Assembly: GCA_015661585.1 (NCBI GenBank)
Contig: DQVU01000053.1
Span: forward strand, 1 to 8,136
DNA from: Methanothermococcus okinawensis
GTDB lineage: Archaea; AGJL01; Methanococci; Methanococcales; Methanococcaceae
Length of the DNA stretch: 8,136 bases
Direction: 5' to 3'
In this document: one piece after another, positions 1-5,755 of the stretch
Layout of the letters: every line of letters starts with the position of its first letter
How positions within the stretch are numbered: the first letter of the stretch is position 1
Notes under the pieces: model-generated
Seen by the model: only the letters and a program-made list of their open reading frames with translations
Database searches by the model: none
What the model was told of the DNA's origin: nothing
Made by a program: the position numbers and the translations under genes

Positions 1-1680
1 ACAAAGATCATCAACGACGTCAACAAGTTGATACTTAAGATGGCTCCTGAGGAGTTTAAGGATAAATGGATCGTAAATGTAACTGACGGTAGTGTGGCAT
101 TTGGTTCTGCCTACTACAACTGGGCAATATCTGTGCCCTTTATGAAGAAAAGAGGAGTATCCTTCAAGGATATCATAAAGTACTGTCAAGAGGATAAACA
201 GAGGGAACTTGCTGAGAAGGCTCCACTCCATGAGGTAGTTCTAGACATGGTAATTAAGCATCTACCAGATCCACCAACTGCCCAGAAGTATAGAATTCCA
301 AATATCTGGAAGGGAGATCTTAACTCAGAGATAGGTAAGGCTATGATAAACTGTGATCCTAACGGTCCTTTGGCAGGTGTTGTAACGAAGATCATAATGG
401 ATAAACACGCCGGTGCGGTGGCTGCCTGTAGGCTCTTCAGTGGTAGGGTAAAGCAGGGGGATGAGTTATACCTAGTTGGTATAAAACAGAAGGCAAGGGC
501 TCAGCAGGTTGCTATATTCATGGGTGCAGAGAGGATACAGGTCCAAAGTGTTTCAGCTGGAAACATCTGTGCAATATCTGGGTTGAAGGAGGCAAGTGCA
601 GGGGAGACTATCTGTAGGCCAGATTGTATAATAGATCCACCATTCGAGTCTATAACTCACGTAAGTGAGCCTGTTATTACAGTGGCAATAGAGGCAAAGA
701 ACACGAAGGATCTTCCAAAGTTAATCGAGGTACTTAGACAGATAGCAAGGGAGGATAACACTGTAAGAGTGGAGATCAACGAGGAAACAGGGGAGCATCT
801 AATCAGTGGTATGGGAGAACTCCATATAGAGATTATAACAAAAACGAAGATAGGTAGAGATGCAGGTATCGAGGTAGAGGTTGGGGAGCCTATAGTAGTA
901 TATAGGGAAACTGTAACTGGTAAATCTCCAGTGATAGAGAGTAAGTCTCCTAACAAACACAACAAGTTGTACTTCGTAGTAGAACCCTTGGACGAAGGAG
1001 TACTTCAGGCCTACAAGGAGGGTAAGATAAAGGATGAGGACTTCAAGAAGAGGACAACACCCGAGGTAGAGAAGGTACTACTAGAGGCAGGAATGGATAA
1101 GGAGGAAGCTAAGAGAGTAATGTCCATATACGGAGGAAACATGTTCATTAACATGACTAGGGGTATTATCCAGTTGGATGAGGCAAGGGAGTTGTTAATT
1201 GAAGGTTTCAAGGAGGCTATGAGAAGTGGTCCTTTAGCTGCCGAGAAGTGTCTTGGAGTGAAGGTTAAACTTGTAGATGCAGTATTCCACGAGGATGCCA
1301 TCCACAGAGGACCATCCCAGTTGATACCTGCTGTAAGATGGGGTATAAGGGAGGCTATGATGCAGGCAAAACCTGTACTCTTAGAGCCTATCCAGAAGGT
1401 ATTCATCAACACACCACAGGATTACATGGGAGATGCAATGAGGGAGATAAGCAACAGAAGGGGGCAGATATTGGATATAGAACAGGAGGGGGACATGACA
1501 CTTATAAAGGCAAAGGCACCAGTTGCAGAGATGTTTGGATTTGCCAGTGCAATTAGAGGTGCTACCCAGGGTAGGTGTCTCTGGAGTATAGAGTTTGCAG
1601 GTTTCGAGAAGGTACCTAATGAATTACAGGATAAGGTTATAAGAGAGATAAGGGAGAGGAAGGGGTTGAAGGTTGAGTAA
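1..1680 (+). CDS. fusA: Translation elongation factor 2 (aEF-2), C-terminal part, 5' truncated by the window edge
   Basis: GTP-driven translocase that moves tRNA and mRNA through the cytoplasmic ribosome. The reading frame is already open at base 1, so the ATG at 28 is an internal methionine; 559 residues are visible. Archaeal EF-2 is usually about 725-735 residues, so roughly the first 170, with the P-loop and other GTPase motifs, lie outside. Visible in order: end of the G domain, domain II (a beta-barrel with DKHAGAVAACRLFSGRV near residues 132-148), domain III (ISGMGELHIEI near 265-275), and domains IV and V. The motif DAIHRGPSQLIPAVR in domain IV carries the histidine that is modified to diphthamide in archaea and eukaryotes (codon 1303-1305, residue 435 here). 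The gene ends in tandem stops TAA TAA (1678-1683). The EF-1 alpha gene follows after 126 bp on the same strand. Identity is certain; only the 5' end is missing. Confidence 0.97.
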   Translation, partial: TKIINDVNKLILKMAPEEFKDKWIVNVTDGSVAFGSAYYNWAISVPFMKKRGVSFKDIIKYCQEDKQRELAEKAPLHEVVLDMVIKHLPDPPTAQKYRIPNIWKGDLNSEIGKAMINCDPNGPLAGVVTKIIMDKHAGAVAACRLFSGRVKQGDELYLVGIKQKARAQQVAIFMGAERIQVQSVSAGNICAISGLKEASAGETICRPDCIIDPPFESITHVSEPVITVAIEAKNTKDLPKLIEVLRQIAREDNTVRVEINEETGEHLISGMGELHIEIITKTKIGRDAGIEVEVGEPIVVYRETVTGKSPVIESKSPNKHNKLYFVVEPLDEGVLQAYKEGKIKDEDFKKRTTPEVEKVLLEAGMDKEEAKRVMSIYGGNMFINMTRGIIQLDEARELLIEGFKEAMRSGPLAAEKCLGVKVKLVDAVFHEDAIHRGPSQLIPAVRWGIREAMMQAKPVLLEPIQKVFINTPQDYMGDAMREISNRRGQILDIEQEGDMTLIKAKAPVAEMFGFASAIRGATQGRCLWSIEFAGFEKVPNELQDKVIREIRERKGLKVE

Positions 1681-1690
1681 TAATCACCAC

Positions 1691-1703
1691 AAAATATATA
1701 TAT
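1691..1703 (+). promoter_or_regulatory. Possible TATA box for the EF-1 alpha gene
   Basis: An A/T alternation (AAAATATATATAT) preceded by CACC/ACA lies about 105 bp before the EF-1 alpha start, in the only spacer between EF-2 and EF-1 alpha. A start site about 25 nt downstream would leave a leader of roughly 80 nt. The spacer is AT-rich throughout, and a second TATA-like stretch (1708-1716) is also possible, so the assignment is tentative. Co-transcription from the EF-2 gene is equally compatible. Confidence 0.35.
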
Positions 1704-1806
1704 CCCTTTATAATAATAGGTATAGCAATCTTTTTCAAATCTCTATAATATCCTTTAATTTTTTATTAAATAATTAAAAATATAAAAAATAGATCGAGGT
1801 AGGAGT

Positions 1807-3093
1807 ATGGCAAAGAAGAAGCCAGTACTAAATGTAGCATTTATAGGACACGTAGATGCAGGTAAATCCACAACAGTAGGTAGGTTACTCCTGGACAGTG
1901 GTGCTATAGATCCACAGGAGTTGGAGAGGTTAAGAAGAGAAGCTGAGGAGAAAGGTAAGGCAGGATTCGAGTTTGCATATATTATGGACAAGTTGAAAGA
2001 GGAGAGAGAAAGAGGGGTAACCATAGATGTTGCCCACAAGAAGTTTGAAAGTAAGAAGTACGAGGTAACAATCGTAGACTGTCCTGGACACAGAGACTTT
2101 ATTAAAAACATGATTACAGGGGCATCCCAGGCAGATGCTGCAATATTAGTAGTTGATGTAAATGACGCAAAAACAGGAATCCAGCCACAGACAAGGGAAC
2201 ATATGTTCCTAATTAGAACCCTTGGAGTAAACCAGTTGGCAGTTGCAATAAACAAGATGGATACTGTCAACTACAGTGAAGAAGAGTATAAAAAGATGAA
2301 GGAGATGCTCTCCAACCAGTTGTTGAAGATATTAGGTTACAACCCTGACAACATCCACTTCGTACCTACCGCAGCCTACCATGGAGATAACGTTGTTAAA
2401 AAGTCAGAAAATATGCCATGGTACAACGGACCTACATTAGTAGAAGTTATAGACACATTCAACCCACCAGAGAAACCAATTGACAAACCACTGAGAATCC
2501 CAATTCAAGATGTATACTCCATTACAGGAGTAGGTACAGTCCCAGTTGGAAGGGTAGAAACAGGAGTGATGAGACCAGGAGACAAGATAGTATTTGAGCC
2601 TGCTGGAGTTACAGGAGAGGTTAAATCCATAGAGATGCACCACGAACCAATACAACAGGCAGAACCTGGAGACAACATAGGATTCAACGTAAGAGGTGTC
2701 AGTAAGAAGGATATTAAGAGAGGAGATGTAGTAGGACATCCAGACAATCCACCAACAGTGGCATCAGAGTTCACAGCACAGATCGTAGTCCTACAACACC
2801 CAACTGTAATTACAGCAGGATATACACCTGTATTCCATGCACATACAGCCCAGGTAGCATGTACCTTTGCAGAACTTCTGAAGAAGTTAAACCCTGCTAC
2901 TGGTGAAGTTGTAGAGGAAAACCCAGACTACCTAAAAACAGGAGATGCTGCAATAGTTAAAATTGTACCTACAAAACCAATGGTAATTGAGAATGTAAGA
3001 GAAATCCCACAACTTGGTAGGTTTGCAATAAGGGATATGGGTATGACTGTCGCAGCAGGTATGTGTATAGATGTCAAACCAAAGAACAAGTAA
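1807..3093 (+). CDS. tuf: Translation elongation factor 1 alpha (aEF-1A, EF-Tu orthologue)
   Basis: GTPase that delivers aminoacyl-tRNA to the ribosomal A site; cytoplasmic. The 428-residue protein has the normal archaeal length. Motifs seen: P-loop GHVDAGKS (residues 14-21), switch I with GVTID (Thr72), DCPGH (91-95) and NKMD (149-152), followed by beta-barrel domains II (GTVPVGRVETGVMRPGD) and III (HAHTAQVACTF; ending RDMGMTVAAG). The ATG at 1807 is preceded by GAGGT (1796-1800) with a 6-nt spacer, a good methanogen ribosome binding site; the nearer AGGAG is too close to the start. The gene lies 126 bp after EF-2 and 78 bp before S10, the usual archaeal translation cluster. No anomalies were seen. 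Confidence 0.98.
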   Translation: MAKKKPVLNVAFIGHVDAGKSTTVGRLLLDSGAIDPQELERLRREAEEKGKAGFEFAYIMDKLKEERERGVTIDVAHKKFESKKYEVTIVDCPGHRDFIKNMITGASQADAAILVVDVNDAKTGIQPQTREHMFLIRTLGVNQLAVAINKMDTVNYSEEEYKKMKEMLSNQLLKILGYNPDNIHFVPTAAYHGDNVVKKSENMPWYNGPTLVEVIDTFNPPEKPIDKPLRIPIQDVYSITGVGTVPVGRVETGVMRPGDKIVFEPAGVTGEVKSIEMHHEPIQQAEPGDNIGFNVRGVSKKDIKRGDVVGHPDNPPTVASEFTAQIVVLQHPTVITAGYTPVFHAHTAQVACTFAELLKKLNPATGEVVEENPDYLKTGDAAIVKIVPTKPMVIENVREIPQLGRFAIRDMGMTVAAGMCIDVKPKNK

Positions 3094-3102
3094 AAACCTT
3101 CT

Positions 3103-3148
3103 TATTTTTTTCTTTTTTAAATTAATTTTTTATAATCTATCTTTTTTA
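3103..3148 (+). terminator. U-rich archaeal terminator-like tract after EF-1 alpha
   Basis: Four T runs of six or seven (3105-3111, 3113-3118, 3126-3131, 3142-3147) lie within 46 bp directly after the EF-1 alpha stop, without a GC-rich hairpin. Archaeal RNA polymerase terminates at such U tracts. The tract lies before rpsJ, so it is likely to give partial termination or a processing point, leaving S10 at lower transcript levels. TTTTTATAAT at 3127-3136 could also serve as a TATA box for rpsJ. Confidence 0.5.
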
Positions 3149-3171
3149 TCTATTGTAATGAGGATGGGATC

Positions 3172-3480
3172 ATGCAGAGAGCTAGAATAAAGTTAAGTAG
3201 TACAGATCACAGGGAGTTAGATGAGGTCTGTAGGCAGATAAAGGAAATCGCCGAGAAGACAGGTGTGGATATATCAGGACCTATTCCTTTACCTACGAAG
3301 AAGTTAAAAGTAGTAACAAGGAAATCTCCAGATGGAGAGGGTTCCTCTACATTTGACAGATGGACTATGAAGATACACAAGAGACTAATAGATATTGAAG
3401 CAGACGAGAGGACTATGAAACGTATTATGAGGATAAGAATACCAGATTCTGTTCAGATAGAGATTGAACTGAGAAGCTAA
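3172..3480 (+). CDS. rpsJ: Small ribosomal subunit protein uS10
   Basis: Structural protein of the 30S subunit head. The 102-residue length is typical of archaeal S10. The N-terminus MQRARIKLSSTDHRELDEVC, the central GPIPLPTKKLKVVTRKSPDG loop (residues 36-55) and the C-terminal RIPDSVQIEIELRS are characteristic of the archaeal/eukaryotic (S20e-like) branch. GAGG at 3160-3163 lies 8 nt before the ATG. Position directly after EF-1 alpha is conserved in many archaea and supports the call. It is the last + strand gene of the translation cluster; the next gene on this strand is far downstream, and the genes beyond the 417-bp gap converge on it. Confidence 0.97.
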   Translation: MQRARIKLSSTDHRELDEVCRQIKEIAEKTGVDISGPIPLPTKKLKVVTRKSPDGEGSSTFDRWTMKIHKRLIDIEADERTMKRIMRIRIPDSVQIEIELRS

Positions 3481-3513
3481 TTTTAAATAGTCTTAATATT
3501 CATAGGTAGATTG

Positions 3514-3544
3514 TTGTTGCAATAGTGTTAAACTATTGCAACAA
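3514..3544 (+). repeat. Perfect 13-bp inverted repeat (hairpin 1) in the rpsJ 3' region
   Basis: TTGTTGCAATAGT (3514-3526) and its exact reverse complement (3532-3544) flank a 5-nt loop GTTAA. It starts 33 nt after the rpsJ stop and would form a strong stem-loop in the rpsJ transcript. It is followed by AAAAACC, not by a U tract, so it does not look like a bacterial-type terminator. A 3'-end stabiliser, processing site or part of a small RNA are possibilities; none can be decided here. Confidence 0.75.
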
Positions 3545-3558
3545 AAACCTCTTTTAAA

Positions 3559-3582
3559 TCCTTATCCCATAGTGGATAAGGA
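3559..3582 (+). repeat. Hairpin 2: first copy of a 24-nt paired stem-loop
   Basis: TCCTTATCC (3559-3567) pairs with GGATAAGGA (3574-3582) over 9 bp around the 6-nt loop CATAGT. It aligns without gaps to hairpin 3, 39 nt downstream. The sequence TAT[CT]CC[AG]TAGTGGATA is shared by both, while the outer stem pairs differ in a compensatory way. The 3' arm runs into GGAGG (AAGGAGG at 3578-3584), a perfect Shine-Dalgarno-like sequence. Role unknown. Confidence 0.7.
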
Positions 3583-3597
3583 GGAAAATGTCATATA

Positions 3598-3621
3598 ACT
3601 ATATTCCGTAGTGGATATAGT
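3598..3621 (+). repeat. Hairpin 3: second copy of the 24-nt paired stem-loop
   Basis: ACTATATTC (3598-3606) pairs with GGATATAGT (3613-3621), 9 bp including one U-G wobble, around the loop CGTAGT. Stem length, loop length and loop sequence match hairpin 2. The wobble (T3605 with G3614) would be an A-C mismatch if the other strand were transcribed, so the structure favours a + strand RNA. A T5 run (3625-3629) follows 3 nt after the hairpin, which could mark the 3' end of an rpsJ-derived or separate transcript. Confidence 0.7.
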
Positions 3622-3783
3622 GTATTTTTGTTCACTCTTATAATTTATTTAGTTAAAGTTTGATTAAAAAATAAAATAATCCTTAATTTCCCAATATTTG
3701 TACTTATACACATAAATATTTAAACTTGTAATTATACTCCTGAACAAACTTTTTAAATTAACAACAACTATGGGAATCTCCGA

Positions 3784-3825
3784 TAAAAAATAAAATAAAA
3801 AGAAAAATTAAAAAATTAAAAAATA
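3784..3825 (-). terminator. U-rich terminator tract for the minus-strand gene pair
   Basis: On the minus strand this 42-bp tract reads as almost only T, with several runs of four to six T broken by single A, AA or C. It lies 70-115 bp downstream of the stop codon of the zinc-ribbon gene. This is the usual form of intrinsic terminators in archaea. Confidence 0.5.
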
Positions 3826-3840
3826 AGAATATTATGTAGG

Positions 3841-3872
3841 AAAAAAGGTGTTATGTATTTACTCCTTTTTTT
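3841..3872. terminator. Symmetric hairpin between convergent units, possible bidirectional terminator
   Basis: AAAAAAGG (3841-3848) is complementary to CCTTTTTT (3864-3871). GT/AC pairs extend the stem inside a T-T mismatch, around a 9-nt loop. Read on either strand, the stem ends in a run of six or more T. It sits between the 3' ends of rpsJ and the minus-strand zinc-ribbon gene, fitting termination in both directions. Confidence 0.45.
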
Positions 3873-3897
3873 AAGTATTTAAACTATTTATAACTAT

Positions 3898-4092
3898 TTA
3901 TAGATCCTTTCCCATGAAACCCCATCCACATCTCCTACCTCTTCCAGGACCTAATCCCCTCCCCCCTCTATCTATCCTATGAATATAAATAGCAGGAGCA
4001 CCACAGTATGGACAGGTTTCAGGTTTTGGAGTTCCATAGGGCACTTCAATTATCTTCTGACAGTTACTACATATGAATTTTTTCATATCCAT
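3898..4092 (-). CDS. Small zinc-ribbon protein with Gly/Arg-rich tail, function unknown
   Basis: A 64-residue protein with two CxxC knuckles, CSNC (C8, C11) and CPYC (C27, C30), spaced 15 residues apart, the pattern of a rubredoxin-like or zinc-ribbon fold that binds one Zn or Fe. The C-terminal third (residues 39-61) is rich in Gly and Arg (RGGRGLGPGRGRRCGWGF) and carries a fifth cysteine (C55). The start at 4092 has only a weak GGGAT sequence before it; ATG at 4086 (third residue) is an alternative. It begins 10 bp after the stop of the upstream 90-residue gene, so the two are almost certainly co-transcribed and probably translationally coupled. I do not recognise a named family. Small Gly/Arg-rich metal-binding proteins near DUF5320-like proteins occur in anaerobic archaea, but this link is an inference. 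It is a real gene by its Cys pattern and tight spacing. Confidence 0.75.
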   Translation of the reverse strand: MDMKKFICSNCQKIIEVPYGTPKPETCPYCGAPAIYIHRIDRGGRGLGPGRGRRCGWGFMGKDL

Positions 4093-4102
4093 TATATCCC
4101 AT

Positions 4103-4375
4103 TTACTCTCTTTTAATATTTTTTAACTCTTCTTCTAATATTTTTAATTCTTCTTTTAAGTATTTTATCCTTTCCCTCAGATATCTCTCCCTATCCTCCT
4201 CTGATGTCTCTTCGAAGAACAGATCCCATGCATGGACTAATCTACCTCTCTCATCTACGTAGAATGCATGAGGTCCAAATCCACATCTACATGGTCCTAC
4301 ATATCTAAATCTACTGGATATTCTCGGAATTAAAAAGTGTCTATATACCCCTCTGAAAAATCTCCTTCCAAACAT
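4103..4375 (-). CDS. Hypothetical protein with CxC motif and C-terminal coiled coil (DUF5320-like layout)
   Basis: A 90-residue protein of unknown function. The N-terminus is basic and aromatic (FGRRFFRGVYRHF). A central patch has C29-R-C31 followed by His36 and His48, a possible metal site. The C-terminus (residues about 59-90) is a charged helix with heptad-like leucines (YLRERIKYLKEELKILEEEL), likely a coiled coil for dimer or partner binding. The layout, with a short Gly/Arg/aromatic head and a Lys/Glu coiled coil, resembles DUF5320 proteins, but I cannot confirm membership. The start is well supported: AGGTGAT (4387-4381) lies 5 nt before the ATG. It is the first gene of a two-gene unit with its own promoter, 95 bp after cfbE, with the zinc-ribbon gene 10 bp downstream. 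Confidence 0.75.
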   Translation of the reverse strand: MFGRRFFRGVYRHFLIPRISSRFRYVGPCRCGFGPHAFYVDERGRLVHAWDLFFEETSEEDRERYLRERIKYLKEELKILEEELKNIKRE

Positions 4376-4405
4376 AATTTATCACCTTTATTTTTTCTAA
4401 TAATA

Positions 4406-4417
4406 ACACATATGTGT
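4406..4417. promoter_or_regulatory. Perfect 12-bp palindrome, candidate operator
   Basis: ACACATATGTGT equals its own reverse complement. It lies 4 bp downstream (minus-strand sense) of the TATA box at 4422-4431 and just before the predicted transcription start near 4400. In this position a bound dimeric regulator would block polymerase. No second copy was seen in the window. The regulator is unknown. Confidence 0.45.
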
Positions 4418-4421
4418 ATTA

Positions 4422-4439
4422 ATATATATATTTTTCGGT
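4422..4439 (-). promoter_or_regulatory. BRE/TATA promoter of the small two-gene unit
   Basis: Read on the minus strand, the sequence is ACCGAAAAATATATATAT: a CGAAA-type BRE (4433-4439) joined to a TATA box (4422-4431), close to the methanococcal promoter consensus. Initiation about 22-26 nt downstream (near 4400) gives a leader of about 25 nt that contains the AGGTGAT ribosome binding site. It is the clearest promoter in the window. Confidence 0.65.
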
Positions 4440-4470
4440 TTCTATTTATTAAAATAAGTTATTTAATACT

Positions 4471-5709
4471 TTAAGAGGATATAGATTTTCTATATATAAC
4501 CAACATATTTTCTGGTGGGCACTTCCTATAGATACTCTCTAAGTTCCCTAAATACTCTCCATCTACATACTTCTTTAACCCCTTTCCTAGAGGGCCCACA
4601 AGTACAAATTTAAAGTATCTCTTATACTTACTTAGTATATCTCCTAATTTTCTCTCATCTATTTCCTCACAGGTGCATCCAAAATCCCCACCTATTACAA
4701 CTACCCCTCGATTGAACACACTTTTGAAGTCCCTTATTGCGTAATCTATAGATTTCACATCAAGACCTGGGTTTATATTCTCAACAATAACGGGATGGTA
4801 GGATCTTATATTCATCCTACCTTTTATTTTGAAGGAGTGGATTTTACCAAGTATGTTTTCTATATCTAAGAAATTCTCACAGATTTCTATAGCGAAGAGA
4901 GAGTTCTCCACATAATGAGTTCCAAAAACATCCCTACTAAACTCTACAACCTTATCTCTGTATCTGTACTTCAGAGGATACTTAGAGAGAACCTCTACAT
5001 CATCACAGTCTATTTCAACTATATTTCCTTCAATATTCCTCCCTACTCTAAGGAAATACTCCTCAATAACTCTCTTATTTATATATACCTTCTCACCCCA
5101 TTTCATAGAAGCCATCTTTGCAACAAGAGCATCCCTTAAACCTCCTCCTATGGGGTAATTCTCCAGGACATTTAGAAGAGCCCCGTATCTACAGGATGTT
5201 ATACCTAAGGATACCTCAAATACAAAAAGATCGTAGTTATCTATAACATCTTTCTCGTACAACCTATCTATATTTTTCAGTACTGACACTGGAGTGATAG
5301 AGCCCCTACTACTGTTGTTTATAAAAATCCTATACTCCCCACTTAGTATGTGGTATATAAGTTCCGTGGTAGTGGTTTTTCCCTTCACCCCCGTAACTAC
5401 AATAAATCTCCTATGTATATTACCGTACTTTTCCCTTATAATCTCTGAGATAGCATCATGAAAGGATGTGAATTTACAGTCTATAGGACAATGTATGGGA
5501 GCTACTACCTCCTGATAGTTGGAGATGTCTGGTTTCTCCTTACGTGGAATTATTTTTAAATGTTTAATTATATCCTTGTATTTTTTTATGATATTCTTAT
5601 CTCTCTCTAACTTTCCGTAGATGTCCCAGAGATGGATATCCCTATACCCTAAATTGTAGTACTCCCTTGCAACATCCAGTGCTCCATGGTTTATATCTAC
5701 AATAAGCAT
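4471..5709 (-). CDS. cfbE: Coenzyme F430 synthetase (Mur ligase-like), last step of F430 biosynthesis
   Basis: CfbE uses ATP to close the carbocyclic ring of 15,17(3)-seco-F430-17(3)-acid, giving the nickel cofactor of methyl-coenzyme M reductase. The N-terminus VDINHGALDVAREY, the APIHCPID motif (residues about 70-77) and the Mur-ligase P-loop TGVKGKTTTT (106-115) support the call. These are followed by a Mur-type central domain (NNSSRGSITPVSVL near 130-143; HYVENSLFAIEI) and a C-terminal part with ENINPGLDVKSIDYAI near 310 and GGDFGCTCEEID. Methanococcales have no murein, so a true MurC-F enzyme is not expected. Start: ATG at 5709 (412 residues) is preferred; TTG directly upstream at 5712 is possible. 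AAGGTGAGG (5725-5717) lies 7 nt before the ATG, and an in-frame TGA just upstream excludes a longer protein. The gene follows ftsY by 46 bp on the same strand, probably in one operon. Confidence 0.87.
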   Translation of the reverse strand: MLIVDINHGALDVAREYYNLGYRDIHLWDIYGKLERDKNIIKKYKDIIKHLKIIPRKEKPDISNYQEVVAPIHCPIDCKFTSFHDAISEIIREKYGNIHRRFIVVTGVKGKTTTTELIYHILSGEYRIFINNSSRGSITPVSVLKNIDRLYEKDVIDNYDLFVFEVSLGITSCRYGALLNVLENYPIGGGLRDALVAKMASMKWGEKVYINKRVIEEYFLRVGRNIEGNIVEIDCDDVEVLSKYPLKYRYRDKVVEFSRDVFGTHYVENSLFAIEICENFLDIENILGKIHSFKIKGRMNIRSYHPVIVENINPGLDVKSIDYAIRDFKSVFNRGVVVIGGDFGCTCEEIDERKLGDILSKYKRYFKFVLVGPLGKGLKKYVDGEYLGNLESIYRKCPPENMLVIYRKSISS

Positions 5710-5755
5710 CAACTTTCCTCACCTTATCAATACCTTTCTTCATTTCGGGATGTCA

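Larger units (their letters stand above)
3481..3897. other. 417-bp convergent intergenic region without a protein gene
   Basis: This region lies between the 3' ends of rpsJ (+) and the zinc-ribbon gene (-). I see no coding frame of useful length on either strand and no tRNA-like arms. From left to right it holds a 13-bp hairpin (3514-3544), two matched 24-nt hairpins (3559-3582, 3598-3621), a T5 run (3625-3629), an unremarkable AT-rich stretch (3630-3783), an A-rich tract (3784-3825) and a symmetric hairpin (3841-3872). A 10-bp tandem repeat ACTATTTATA (3883-3892 and 3893-3902) overlaps the stop codon of the minus-strand gene. Confidence 0.8.

Noticed and set aside
657..1412. Minus-strand open frames inside the EF-2 gene
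   Set aside because: They are antisense to a highly conserved coding region, their translations are low in meaning, and they match no family or ribosome binding site.
1755..2774. Minus-strand open frames antisense to EF-1 alpha
   Set aside because: Shadows of the EF-1 alpha frame; cysteine/serine-rich translations without recognisable domains.
3514..3621. CRISPR array
   Set aside because: The repeated units are hairpins with different stems, only two share a core, spacing is too short for spacers, and no cas gene is present.
3514..3621. SECIS element for selenocysteine insertion
   Set aside because: The archaeal SECIS internal-loop features are not seen, and rpsJ has a normal TAA stop without an internal TGA codon.
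3770..3793. Short ATG frame in the convergent gap
   Set aside because: Only seven codons, no ribosome binding site, and it runs into the A-rich terminator tract.
4471..5709. MurC-F peptidoglycan ligase
   Set aside because: The P-loop is Mur-type, but the archaeal context and the VDINHGAL and APIHCPID motifs fit coenzyme F430 synthetase.
5710..5712. TTG start codon for cfbE
   Set aside because: An ATG lies immediately downstream with AAGGTGAGG at proper distance; TTG adds one residue only and is less likely, although not excluded.
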